The notes under the pieces: model-generated
Told to the model about the DNA's origin: nothing
Seen by the model: only the letters and a program-made list of their open reading frames with translations
Database searches by the model: none
Program-made: the position numbers and the translations under genes
Assembly (NCBI RefSeq): GCF_007830615.1
Contig: NZ_VLLI01000007.1
Span: forward strand, 62,001-126,000
Length of the DNA stretch: 64,000 nucleotides
From: Mucilaginibacter frigoritolerans
Lineage (GTDB): Bacteria; Bacteroidota; Bacteroidia; Sphingobacteriales; Sphingobacteriaceae
Direction: 5' to 3'
Part shown: piece after piece, positions 1 to 8,673 of the stretch
Layout of the letters: each line of letters opens with the position of its first letter
How positions within the stretch are numbered: the stretch's first letter is position 1

Positions 1-1076
1 TCATCATTCCATAGCTGTTGCAGCTTATTACTAATTGCCAAAGCATCCATCGGATCAAATACAAAATTGCTATCGCCGATTGTTTCAGGCAGCGATGTAA
101 CACCAGAGCATATCACGGGAATATCCAATAATATAGACTCCACTAGCGGAAAGCTACCAGCTTCGTAAATTGTGGGTACTACTACACCCAAACAGGTTTT
201 ATAAAGACTATAAAGTAGTTTTTCGTCAACAACACCAACAAAATTTACCTGGCTATTAAGCCCATATTTATCAATAAAAGGTTTTATCTGGGCCTCAAAA
301 TAAGGAGTTTGGTGCCCTGAGCATACCAGTTTTATATCAGTAAGCCCTTGTTCTTTTAACAAAAGCAAAGCCTCCATTAATTTTTGGTGGTTTTTATGCT
401 CCCATGTATTTGCAGGGTATAAAACAAACTTGTAATCAATACCCAAAGTATCTAAAGGTTCAATGTCATCATTGGTGTATTTATCGAACCATAAATTCCC
501 CATATCCAATAAGCATACTGTAATTTTTTCAGGGGCGGTATAAAAATATTTTATAATATCATTTTTAATATGCTGATAACTCACAATTATCTTATCGGCA
601 TTATTAATATATTTTAAATAGTAAGTAGCCCGGTAAGCCCGGTCGTCGGGCGTAAAGTACTGAGGAAAATGCAACTCCTGCACATCGTGCATGGTGCAAA
701 TTGACTTTGCAGTTTTTGACTGAGCCAAATATTGATAAGGGCAATGAATAATATCTATCTGATATTTTTCACAAATTTTATCTATCGGATCTTTTTCCGG
801 ATGCGTTACAAAAACCTTCGAGTAATAGGGCAATAACCTTCTTTTAATTTTTTTCCAATAGATTGTCCATACGTCCTCCTTATCAGGTTTTGCTTTTACA
901 AGTTTGAGTTGAGGATTACTTTCCAAAACTGCCATGACCTCAGGATCATTCGATTCATGGAAAACATAATAGGTGTTTTCAGCATCTTTAGAAAGCATCT
1001 TTAACAAAGTAACGGCGTACTGTCTTACGCCGCCCATGTCCTGTCCCATAAAGGGTATGTAGTAAAGTATATTCAA
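1..1076 (-). CDS. Glycosyltransferase family 4-type protein, C-terminus cut by window edge
   Basis: The reverse strand reads an open frame of about 358 codons that continues past the window start. It begins MNILYYIPFMGQDMGGVRQY, the glycine-rich N-terminal loop of GT-B retaining glycosyltransferases. Near the visible end it has the family-4 donor-site pattern (VVVPTIYEAGSFPLVESI, with the paired Glu residues) followed by the usual switch to ICSGVTSLPE. The likely role is adding a sugar from a nucleotide donor to the surface polysaccharide on the cytoplasmic face. The start must be TTG at 1076-1074, because an in-frame TAA lies just upstream and no ATG is available before the conserved N-terminus. 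It is the last visible gene of the polysaccharide operon, 65 bases after the acetyltransferase gene. Donor and acceptor sugars cannot be deduced. Confidence 0.85.
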   Translation of the reverse strand, partial: MNILYYIPFMGQDMGGVRQYAVTLLKMLSKDAENTYYVFHESNDPEVMAVLESNPQLKLVKAKPDKEDVWTIYWKKIKRRLLPYYSKVFVTHPEKDPIDKICEKYQIDIIHCPYQYLAQSKTAKSICTMHDVQELHFPQYFTPDDRAYRATYYLKYINNADKIIVSYQHIKNDIIKYFYTAPEKITVCLLDMGNLWFDKYTNDDIEPLDTLGIDYKFVLYPANTWEHKNHQKLMEALLLLKEQGLTDIKLVCSGHQTPYFEAQIKPFIDKYGLNSQVNFVGVVDEKLLYSLYKTCLGVVVPTIYEAGSFPLVESILLDIPVICSGVTSLPETIGDSNFVFDPMDALAISNKLQQLWND

Positions 1077-1141
1077 ATTAATTTAAGTTCAAACATATAA
1101 CGACCCGTCTATCGGCCTATTCACAGTAATACTCAAACTAT

Positions 1142-1846
1142 TTATTGTTTTTGAAAGGGTTTTGCAGGATTTCCTACCACTGTTGTATAGGGTTCCACGT
1201 CTTTTGTCACAACAGCCCCCATCCCAACAATTGCACCTTCACCAATAATAAGTGGTTTGCTTAATGAACCTTGTTTAATCACTGCTCCGGTACCGATATA
1301 AGCATGATTATGAATATGTATATTGCCATTACAGTGCACGTTAGGTGCAAATGTTACATAATCGCCAATTACGCAGTCATGCGCAACGTATGAATAGATG
1401 TTCGAATGAAAAAACTTTCCGATTTTTGCATCAGAAGTAATGGTTGAATAAGCGCAAATGATTGCTCCTTCTGCAATTTCGTTATTATCATAAATGGTGG
1501 TATTTACTGATCGTAACGTTTGGGGTATGGCACCATTTTTAATGCAAGTATCTGCTATTTTTTCTCTGATTCCTGAATCACCAATGGCCACATTAAATAG
1601 TTTTTTTGAGCATTCCATCTTAAAAAACTCTTCTTCTGCAATAACAGGAATTCCATTTATTTCACTTGCAGGCGGGTTTACTTCAACAAAAAACATTTGA
1701 ATTGAATACTCTCCGGCTGATTGATAAGTTGGCAAAAGCGACTCTCTAACGATCGGCATAATCTCGCGTGCAAATCCGCCTGCGCCAAATAAGCCAAAAA
1801 TAATTTTTTTAACAGGATCGACCAATTCTTGCGCCTTATTTGTCAT
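1142..1846 (-). CDS. NeuD/PglD-type sugar O- or N-acyltransferase
   Basis: This 234-residue protein has two parts typical of the sialic-acid O-acetyltransferase NeuD/PglD family. An N-terminal Rossmann-like part starts IIFGLFGAGGFAREIMPIV. A C-terminal left-handed beta-helix of hexapeptide repeats runs from about residue 115 (CAYSTITSDAKIG, VTFAPNVHCNGNIHI, YIGTGAVIKQG) and ends IVGMGAVVTKDVEPYTTVVGNPAK. The HD in SYVAHDCVIGDYV matches the catalytic His region of the helix. The family transfers acetyl from acetyl-CoA to an amino or hydroxyl group of a nucleotide sugar. It lies 35 bases after a DegT-family aminotransferase gene, so the pair probably makes an N-acetylated amino sugar, as PglE and PglD do for bacillosamine. 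That pathway assignment is inference; the product sugar is unknown. Confidence 0.85.
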   Translation of the reverse strand: MTNKAQELVDPVKKIIFGLFGAGGFAREIMPIVRESLLPTYQSAGEYSIQMFFVEVNPPASEINGIPVIAEEEFFKMECSKKLFNVAIGDSGIREKIADTCIKNGAIPQTLRSVNTTIYDNNEIAEGAIICAYSTITSDAKIGKFFHSNIYSYVAHDCVIGDYVTFAPNVHCNGNIHIHNHAYIGTGAVIKQGSLSKPLIIGEGAIVGMGAVVTKDVEPYTTVVGNPAKPFQKQ

Positions 1847-1881
1847 ATATTTCTATTAATAGGGTAGTAAGATTTGTGTAT

Positions 1882-2979
1882 TCAACTTATGAAGAATTGC
1901 TTAATATGAGAGCAGATCTCAATAACATTATTGTCTGTTAATGCGGGGAAGCTTGGTAAGTTTATACCGCGCCATCCTAAACTTTCGGCAATAGGATGTT
2001 TCTGGAAATTCTGAGCATACATAGGCATGGTATGTACAGGGTAAAACAACGGCCTTGTTTCAATTCCTTGAGCGCTTAAATAATCCATCAACAGGTCGCG
2101 CTTATCAGCATCATCCAGTAAAATAGAGCACATCCAATAAGAGTGTTTAACTTCTGCGGTCCCGCTGTGAAATTTAAGCGGCAAATTTTTAAGGTTCTGG
2201 ATATATAATTCTGCTATTTCTTGTTTCCTGTTTATAAACAAATCTATCTGCTCCAATTGCGCTAAACCCAGTGCTGCACAAATATTAGTCATACGGTAAT
2301 TATAACCTACTACATCATGCCAGTAAAAGCGGTGTTTTGATAAACCCTGACCCTTGTAATGCGTTGAACGATCATGAATTGTTTGGTCGTTCGTAACAAC
2401 CATGCCACCTTCGCCTGTAGTGATCATTTTATTCCCAAAAAAGCTGAATGCAGCAATATCACCAAAAGTACCAACTGGCTTGCCTTTATATTCGGTGCCA
2501 ATAGCTTCGGCACAATCCTCAACCAAAAACAGGGAATGTTTTACTGCTATGGCTTTTAATGCGTCCATATCACAAGGATAGCCATACAAATGAACAACCA
2601 TGATTGCTTTTGTATTGGGCGTTATTTTCTTTTCAACATCAGCTGGATCCATTTGCCAGGTGTCTTCCACAGAATCAACAAAAACAGGCGTAGCTCCTGT
2701 ATATGTTATGGCATTGACAGATGCAATGTAAGTTAAGGTTGGCACAATAACCTCATCTCCAGGACCAATCCCCAACACTACCAAAGCGAGGTGTAGGGCC
2801 ACTGTTCCATTTGATACCGAGGCGGCATATTTTACATTAAGAAAATTAGCAAAACCTCGTTCAAACAGGCCAATAAATTCTCCCTTTGAAGAAATCCATG
2901 TAGAGTCAAGGCACTGGTTAACGTATTTTTTTTCGTTCCCGTTCAATGAAGGGCGATAAACCGGAATCCTTATTTCCAT
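1882..2979 (-). CDS. DegT/DnrJ/EryC1/StrS family sugar aminotransferase
   Basis: This 365-residue PLP-dependent enzyme is of full family length. It shows the cofactor-binding DTWQMDPADVEKKI and VEDCAEAIGTEYKGKPVGTFGD segments and the Schiff-base lysine in AFSFFGNKMITTGEGGM. The N-terminal SNGTVALHLALVVLGIGPGD forms the phosphate-binding part. Family members aminate 3- or 4-keto nucleotide sugars using glutamate. It sits between the Wzt gene (10 bases upstream) and an acetyltransferase gene, so the operon can attach an amino and then an acetyl group to a sugar of the exported glycan. The regiochemistry (perosamine, bacillosamine, 3-amino sugar or other) cannot be read from sequence alone. It is unlikely to be an amino-acid aminotransferase, given the motif set and the setting. 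Confidence 0.9.
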   Translation of the reverse strand: MEIRIPVYRPSLNGNEKKYVNQCLDSTWISSKGEFIGLFERGFANFLNVKYAASVSNGTVALHLALVVLGIGPGDEVIVPTLTYIASVNAITYTGATPVFVDSVEDTWQMDPADVEKKITPNTKAIMVVHLYGYPCDMDALKAIAVKHSLFLVEDCAEAIGTEYKGKPVGTFGDIAAFSFFGNKMITTGEGGMVVTNDQTIHDRSTHYKGQGLSKHRFYWHDVVGYNYRMTNICAALGLAQLEQIDLFINRKQEIAELYIQNLKNLPLKFHSGTAEVKHSYWMCSILLDDADKRDLLMDYLSAQGIETRPLFYPVHTMPMYAQNFQKHPIAESLGWRGINLPSFPALTDNNVIEICSHIKQFFIS

Positions 2980-2989
2980 ATACTTTTAA

Positions 2990-4240
2990 TTATAATATTT
3001 TCCAATCGCAATTCACGAAAACACAACCCATATCTGCCCCACTAAATTGATAAAAATCGGTTCCAGTTTCCAATATTTCAAAGTGCAGAACATCTGTAAT
3101 TACTTCAATTATTTCAACATTGGGAACATGCATACCAAAAGTAACCCTGTAATGACCTGGCGATAACATTTCTCGCGGTATGGTTATTACAGCAGTTGAT
3201 TCGCCAGCATGCTTCACGATTTCACCTACTTTTTTCTCGGAAGTGAATATACATCTTTCTAAATCATCCAGTATCTTAATGCCCATAGCTGCATTCAGAT
3301 CTCGTTGGCCAACTTCGAATTTCAGCCGGACGTTGACATTTTCATCAAAGCTGAAATCAGATTTCAGCCGACCCTTATTATCTTCAATAGTTACTTCTCT
3401 GAATTTTTTACCCGGATCATTGTTGCTATAATTAATAGCTTTATTTATGTTTTGAAGCTGGGTATAAGCCGTAATTCCGTCGCTGGTATTGCCCTTTGAA
3501 TAAATAGACCCTTTATCAAGGATTATAGCCTGGTTACACAATTTTTTAATTGCGCCCATATTATGGCTCACAAACAAAACGGTACGACCTTGTCCCTGGC
3601 TGATATCACCCATTTTCCCGAGACACTTCTTTTGAAACTCGGCATCACCAACGGCTAAAACTTCGTCAACAATTAATATTTCCGATTCAAGGTAGGCTGC
3701 AACAGCAAATGCCAGGCGCACGTACATACCTGATGAATATCTTTTTACTGGTGTATCAATATAACGGTCAACACCCGAGAAATCAACAATTTCATCAAAC
3801 TTGCGTTTAATTTCGGCTTTGCGCATGCCTAAAATGGCCCCGTTCAAAAAAATGTTTTCTTTACCTGTTAATTCGGGATGAAAGCCTGTACCTACTTCCA
3901 GTAAGCTGGCTATGCGTCCTTTTATTTTTACCGAACCAGTGGTTGGTGCAGTAACACGACTTAATATTTTGAGCAATGTGCTTTTACCTGCCCCATTACG
4001 GCCTATTATACCTACCGCATCTCCCTTCTCAATTTCGAAATTGATATCTTTTAAGCTCAAAACAACATCACTGCCGCCTTTAATGGTACGATCATTTACT
4101 TCGCCTATTTTCAGAAAAGGATCTTCTTTGCCACGCATCCTGGCCCAAAAACGTTCAAGATCTTTTGATATGGTACCTGTACCTATTTCGCCTAAACGGT
4201 ATGCTTTTGAAAGGTTTTCAACCTGAATAACTTTTGTCAT
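2990..4240 (-). CDS. Polysaccharide ABC exporter ATP-binding protein (Wzt-like)
   Basis: This 416-residue protein has a nucleotide-binding domain with Walker A GRNGAGKST (residues 80-88), signature YSSGMYVRL (about 168-176) and Walker B ILIVDE (188-193). The closely spaced VLAVGDAEFQKKCLGKM is typical of the TagH/Wzt/KpsT branch. Residues from about 265 to the end form an extra beta-rich domain like the Wzt C-terminal carbohydrate-binding domain. In known systems that domain recognises the finished, capped O-chain and couples it to export. The ATG overlaps the stop of the permease gene in a TAATG junction, so the two subunits are translationally linked. It powers transfer of lipid-linked glycan across the inner membrane. 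If the C-domain is a true Wzt_C domain, chain length is set before export. That last point is inference. Confidence 0.92.
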   Translation of the reverse strand: MTKVIQVENLSKAYRLGEIGTGTISKDLERFWARMRGKEDPFLKIGEVNDRTIKGGSDVVLSLKDINFEIEKGDAVGIIGRNGAGKSTLLKILSRVTAPTTGSVKIKGRIASLLEVGTGFHPELTGKENIFLNGAILGMRKAEIKRKFDEIVDFSGVDRYIDTPVKRYSSGMYVRLAFAVAAYLESEILIVDEVLAVGDAEFQKKCLGKMGDISQGQGRTVLFVSHNMGAIKKLCNQAIILDKGSIYSKGNTSDGITAYTQLQNINKAINYSNNDPGKKFREVTIEDNKGRLKSDFSFDENVNVRLKFEVGQRDLNAAMGIKILDDLERCIFTSEKKVGEIVKHAGESTAVITIPREMLSPGHYRVTFGMHVPNVEIIEVITDVLHFEILETGTDFYQFSGADMGCVFVNCDWKIL

Positions 4241-5100
4241 TATACCGTATCTACAAAATTTTTCTCTACTCGGTTAAACACTATAATGCCAATTAACAAA
4301 ATTAAAACAGTTATTGCTGTTGTTATTGCTAATGATACCATGGTAAACGTTCCCTGCCCTAAAAAGCCATATCTGAAACACTCAATAATGGAGGTCATGG
4401 GGTTATACTCAACCAACCATTCATAAGTTGGGTATTTTTGTTTAACGGTTGATAATGGATAGATTACTGTTGTTAAATACATCATCAATTGTACGCCAAA
4501 AGTAATCAGGAAGCTAAGATCCCGGTATTTTGTAGTAAGGGCCGAAATGATCATCCCCAAACCTAAACCCAGCATTGCCATTAATAATAATAACAAGGGG
4601 AACAATAATAAATATGCATTGGGATGAAACGAGGCACCTTTAAGATAATAAGCAAACATCATTACAACAAACAACAGCATCTGCACCGCAAAGCGGATTA
4701 AATTAGATACCACAATACTTAGTGGTACAATTAACCGCGGAAAATAAACCTTTTCGAACAGGCCTGAATTAGCCGTAAATACGGTTGATGTTTTAGTAAG
4801 ACAATCAGCAAAATAGTTCCATGCGGTAATGCCCGCCAGGTAAAAAAGCGGCTTAGGCAACCCATCAGCTGATATATTTGCCAGATTGCCAAATACAAAA
4901 GTATATATGATTGTTGTAAACAGTGGCTGAATAAAAAACCATAATGGCCCTAAAATAGTTTGCTTGTAAAAGGCAACAAAATCCCGCCGTACCAGTAATG
5001 CCAGCAAATCGCGGTAGTGCCAAACATCTTTAAGTTTTAAATCAAAAAGGTTATTACGCGATGTAATTTCAATATCCCACTCTTCAGCCAGGTTATGCAT
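4240..5100 (-). CDS. Polysaccharide ABC exporter permease (Wzm-like, ABC2 type)
   Basis: This 286-residue integral membrane protein has the ABC-2 transporter fold. A cytoplasmic amphipathic N-terminus ends in LLALLVRRDFVAFYKQTILGPLWFFIQPL, the hallmark of polyol/polysaccharide exporters of the TagG/Wzm/KpsM type. About six hydrophobic segments follow (for example TTIIYTFVFGNLA, LLLLMAMLGLGLGMIISAL and TTAITVLILLIGIIVF). It forms the channel for lipid-linked glycan with the adjacent Wzt-like ATPase, to which it is coupled by a TAATG overlap. Its start overlaps the end of the upstream glycosyltransferase gene by 8 bases. A flippase/polymerase pair (Wzx/Wzy) is not seen in the visible part of the locus, so export appears to be ABC-dependent. 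Confidence 0.92.
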   Translation of the reverse strand: MHNLAEEWDIEITSRNNLFDLKLKDVWHYRDLLALLVRRDFVAFYKQTILGPLWFFIQPLFTTIIYTFVFGNLANISADGLPKPLFYLAGITAWNYFADCLTKTSTVFTANSGLFEKVYFPRLIVPLSIVVSNLIRFAVQMLLFVVMMFAYYLKGASFHPNAYLLLFPLLLLLMAMLGLGLGMIISALTTKYRDLSFLITFGVQLMMYLTTVIYPLSTVKQKYPTYEWLVEYNPMTSIIECFRYGFLGQGTFTMVSLAITTAITVLILLIGIIVFNRVEKNFVDTV

Positions 5101-6214
5101 TAAAAAATAGTTTTTCGAGGTTACTTATATAAACATCTTCGTTAAAATAACGAAGGCACTTTTCTTGAAGTTCCTTTCGTTGGCTAAGCGATACAGGATT
5201 TTCTAAATGATTAATGATGGCAGCTTCCAGTTCAACAGGGCTGTCAGGATTTATAGCGGTGCCTAACTCGCCATTGCGGATAGCATCAACACTGCCATCA
5301 GCATTGCCACATATTACAGGTAAGCCATTGGCCATAGCTTCAATAAATACAATTCCAAATCCTTCCTTTTTGCTCGGTAAAACAAACAGATCGGCCAGTA
5401 AAAAATAATCAGAAAGCTCATTATCCTCAACAAATCCGGTAAGTATAAGCTCTTCATCTACTTTACTGTTTGAGATCAATTTCTGTATCCTGATTTCTTC
5501 TTTATGATCATGCTTACCTGCAAGGATATACTTTAAATCTGGAAATTTACTTTTTAAATTGCCCAATGCCTTAATAACCTGATCGTGTCCTTTATACTGC
5601 TCAGACGATGCCAAACGGGTTAATGTAAGTATTACCGGCGTAGTATCTTTAAATCTGTGCCGTTTAAGTAAATGTTCCGGCTTTGAAAATACGGTTGGCA
5701 GTTTCAAGAAAGGGTCAATTGCATTATTTAAAACAAAACATTTTTCTTCATTTACCGGATGGCGCAGTATCATTTGCTGCCTGGTAAATTCACTTACGCT
5801 AATTATTTTGTCACAACGTTTTAAAAACAGGTTTTTAGTTTTTGACAGAGGCCTCCAAACTTCTATACCATGTGCAATTAGCCAAATTTCACATTTTGGA
5901 TTTATCATTTTAACCAGTATTCCAAGAACAGCCAGGTTAACATGGCTTAAAATAACAATATCCAGTTTTGGAGCAGCTAATATTGTTTTAAGCGTACATA
6001 GTGTACGTTTTTTCTTAAAACCCTTAAAATTTTCTGCTGGCAGATAATCCGTTATTACGTCATTATTTGAATCATAAACAGACCATAGTTCAAAACTCCA
6101 ATTATTTCGTTTTGCCAAAACATTTAATGCATGCGAAAGGGTACGGGTCATTTTTTGGATGCCCCCCATGCTACTAAATGTTTGTAAAGAAAATAAAACT
6201 ACTTTTTTACCCAT
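5093..6214 (-). CDS. Glycosyltransferase family 4
   Basis: With the start at MGKKVVLFSLQTFSSMGGIQ the protein has 373 residues. That ATG overlaps the end of the asparagine synthetase gene by 8 bases, and the residues encoded further upstream do not resemble the family N-terminus. The GT-B features are clear: an N-terminal SSMGGIQKM loop, a linker IILTLTRLASSEQYKGHDQVI, and the donor-site segment LFVLPSKKEGFGIVFIEAMANGLPVIC with the E-x7-E pattern. It is a retaining glycosyltransferase that uses a nucleotide sugar. Its place between asnB and the exporter genes makes it part of glycan assembly. The linkage formed is unknown. Overlaps on both sides point to a single polycistronic message. Confidence 0.9.
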   Translation of the reverse strand: MGKKVVLFSLQTFSSMGGIQKMTRTLSHALNVLAKRNNWSFELWSVYDSNNDVITDYLPAENFKGFKKKRTLCTLKTILAAPKLDIVILSHVNLAVLGILVKMINPKCEIWLIAHGIEVWRPLSKTKNLFLKRCDKIISVSEFTRQQMILRHPVNEEKCFVLNNAIDPFLKLPTVFSKPEHLLKRHRFKDTTPVILTLTRLASSEQYKGHDQVIKALGNLKSKFPDLKYILAGKHDHKEEIRIQKLISNSKVDEELILTGFVEDNELSDYFLLADLFVLPSKKEGFGIVFIEAMANGLPVICGNADGSVDAIRNGELGTAINPDSPVELEAAIINHLENPVSLSQRKELQEKCLRYFNEDVYISNLEKLFFNA

Positions 6215-7997
6215 GAAGTTGTACCTGGTAAAGAGCAAAAGCTTTTGCCCAATGCATTTCACCCTTTTTAAATTTACGAATTGATTTTTTTGCTATTTCA
6301 CTTTTGTAAAGGTGCTCATTCCCTATCTCCTGATGCAAGCCCATCCATTGTTGAAATGGGAATGTAAATCCCATTTTTGGTCTGTTCCATACCGATTCAG
6401 GTAAAATGTCTGTAAAAGTATCAATTAATATCTTTTTAGGTTGTTTACTATCAAATCTTATTTCAGGAGAAATACTTGCAGCTAATTGCTGAAAATCTTC
6501 ATCTAAAAATGGCACCCTTACTTCCAGGCCATGCTGCATACTCATTACATCAGTATCTCTAAGTAATTGATTTTGCATATATAAATTGGTTTCAAACCAT
6601 GACGCATTTTCTCCATCGTAATTATCGAGTCCAGACAGCTGCGGTTCATTAAACAGAATTTGTTCTATTTGATTGATATCTGCACCTAAAATTTTGGCAA
6701 TATCAGCAGGTACAAATAAGCCTCTAAGCAATAAATAATCGGCCAAGTAGTGTTTATGTGCAAGAAAAGACAACTTCCTATATTTATCCTCCTTAAAATA
6801 ATTAGCTAAATGTGCTGCAAATTCAGGAGTTTTTCTTAAATATTTAAAATACTTAATTCTGTTAAATGATGGGTACCCTCCAAAAAGCTCATCAGCACCA
6901 ACACCTGACAAAACAGCCTTCAGTCCATCTTCGTGTGCATATTTACTTATAAACCAACTATTAATACCATCTGTTGTTGGCATATCCATATCATTGATAA
7001 TGGACGGTAAAAACGTCTCAAATTCTTTCTGTTGTACTAAATGCGCAAATTTTTCTCCGGATATCTTGTCTAAAACAAGATTTTGATAAGCCCGTTCATC
7101 GTAGGTTTTTTCATTAAAGAAAATGGAAATGGTTTTGAGCTGTTGTTCTTTTTGCTCGTTGGCCAATAAAGTAAGTAAACTTGAATCAATACCCCCGCTT
7201 AAAAAAACACCTATCGGGGCATCAGCAATCAGCTGGCTTTTTACAGATGCTTTTAAAGAATTCCGTATCTGTTCTTTAGCCTCATTAATATCCGTTATAT
7301 ATGATAAAACACTTTTACTTTTCTGATATGGAACAATTTCAAAACTATTTTTATGATGATGCCAGCATAAATAATTCCCTTTTGCAAGGCTATACACTTC
7401 CTTTAACGTTGTGTAAGGTTCCGGAATATGACCAAAAGCCAAAAATCGCACAGCCCAGTTCTGATCAGCTTCCGTTACAATGTTTGCTGCTTTAAAAGCT
7501 CTTACTTCTGAAGCAAAACTTAGCTGTCCCTGACTTACATTATAGTACAAAGGCTTTATGCCACTGGTATCACGTACCAGGTAGGTGGTTGCATTTTCCT
7601 TATCATACAATGCAAAAGCAAACATTCCGTTAATTCGGGAAAAAGCATCTGTACCCCATTGCAAATAGGCATTTATAATAACCTCAGTATCAGTATTAGA
7701 ATTAAATTTAACCCCTAACTTTAACAGTTCTTGCTTTAATACTAAATAATTGTAGATCTCGCCATTAAAAGAGATCCAAACCCGTTGTTGAATATCAGCC
7801 ATAGGCTGATGCCCGTTCTTGCTTAAATCAATAATTGAAAGCCTCCGATGACCAAAGGCAAGTTTAACCTTTTCATCAAAAAAGATACCCTCATCGTCAG
7901 GGCCGCCATGCTTTAATGCATTGCACATTAAGCTAACTTTTTCATTGATCTCACCCGGCGTTAACCGGTTTGATATTATTCCTGCTATCCTGCACAT
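6207..7997 (-). CDS. asnB: Asparagine synthase (glutamine-hydrolysing), AsnB/WbpS-like
   Basis: This 596-residue two-domain amidotransferase starts MCRIAGIIS. The N-terminal Cys2 needed for glutamine hydrolysis follows directly after Met, and the family glutaminase motifs are present (GGPDDEG near 32, RRLSIIDLS near 51, SFNGEIYNY near 76). The synthetase domain has the ATP pyrophosphatase loop FLSGGIDSSL (about 265-274) and LSGVGADELFGGYPSF. The reaction amidates a carboxylate with glutamine nitrogen through an adenylate. In polysaccharide loci such paralogues (WbpS, or AsnB of O-antigen clusters) are thought to amidate uronic-acid sugars rather than aspartate. The location here, between an antiterminator and glycosyltransferase genes, favours that role but does not prove it. 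A housekeeping asparagine synthetase is the alternative. Confidence 0.9.
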   Translation of the reverse strand: MCRIAGIISNRLTPGEINEKVSLMCNALKHGGPDDEGIFFDEKVKLAFGHRRLSIIDLSKNGHQPMADIQQRVWISFNGEIYNYLVLKQELLKLGVKFNSNTDTEVIINAYLQWGTDAFSRINGMFAFALYDKENATTYLVRDTSGIKPLYYNVSQGQLSFASEVRAFKAANIVTEADQNWAVRFLAFGHIPEPYTTLKEVYSLAKGNYLCWHHHKNSFEIVPYQKSKSVLSYITDINEAKEQIRNSLKASVKSQLIADAPIGVFLSGGIDSSLLTLLANEQKEQQLKTISIFFNEKTYDERAYQNLVLDKISGEKFAHLVQQKEFETFLPSIINDMDMPTTDGINSWFISKYAHEDGLKAVLSGVGADELFGGYPSFNRIKYFKYLRKTPEFAAHLANYFKEDKYRKLSFLAHKHYLADYLLLRGLFVPADIAKILGADINQIEQILFNEPQLSGLDNYDGENASWFETNLYMQNQLLRDTDVMSMQHGLEVRVPFLDEDFQQLAASISPEIRFDSKQPKKILIDTFTDILPESVWNRPKMGFTFPFQQWMGLHQEIGNEHLYKSEIAKKSIRKFKKGEMHWAKAFALYQVQLHG

Positions 7998-8137
7998 ACT
8001 TGGCTAATTTTTACAGCTCCGCCCTGTAAGTCACACACTTTAAATGCAACCTATTATTAATCAATTATTTACCTAATCAGGTTTAACTGTATTTTTGGCG
8101 CGTTATAAATAAGATAAGAACACGCTTAGTTAACCTT

Positions 8138-8656
8138 CTAATATCTTTCAATCATTGATGCCGCAACATGAATGATTATTGAATAACCCAAATTTTCCAG
8201 ACGTAATGCAAGCTGTTTTTGAGAACGATAAGAAACTATCTCACCCTTAAACCCTTTAAGTGGACCAGCTTTAATCATGATCTTTTCTCCGGGCTGCAAA
8301 TTTTCTTCGGTAATTTCCAATTCGACGGCACTTGAAATTAATAATTTAAGATTTGCCAGCTGAACCTCAGGAATCGAAGCAGCTTTTCCGGAAAAATATA
8401 TAAAACGGGCTATTCCTTTGGTTGTTAACACATCAGTTAGCTCATTTTCTTTAATATTCACAAAAAGGTACGACTTAATAAAAGGCTCTTCAATCCATTT
8501 CTTCCTGTCACTCCACTGCTTAAGTTGCTTTTGTAAAGGCAAGTAAGCTTCGATCCCTTTTCTTGTTAATGCCTCGTAAGCTTTTTTTTCGGCTTTTGCA
8601 TGTGTATGAACCGGATACCACTTACTGGCATTATTATTTACCTTTAAACCAATCAT
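8138..8656 (-). CDS. UpxY/NusG-like polysaccharide operon antiterminator
   Basis: This 172-residue protein has the two-domain NusG layout. An N-terminal NGN domain starts KWYPVHTHAKAEKKAYEAL and contains the SDRKKWIEEPFIKSYLFV stretch. A C-terminal KOW domain contains PGEKIMIKAGPLKGFKGEIV. Bacteroidota paralogues (UpxY) bind RNA polymerase and let it read through the long leader of their own capsule operon. It normally sits first in such operons. Here it is third, after the Wza- and Wzc-like genes (17 bases after the latter) and 140 bases before asnB. It might therefore act on a leader at 11891-11960, or on the 8000-8137 gap. That gap holds no gene and no obvious terminator hairpin. Confidence 0.88.
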   Translation of the reverse strand: MIGLKVNNNASKWYPVHTHAKAEKKAYEALTRKGIEAYLPLQKQLKQWSDRKKWIEEPFIKSYLFVNIKENELTDVLTTKGIARFIYFSGKAASIPEVQLANLKLLISSAVELEITEENLQPGEKIMIKAGPLKGFKGEIVSYRSQKQLALRLENLGYSIIIHVAASMIERY

Positions 8657-8673
8657 TTATGCCCTGCACGATT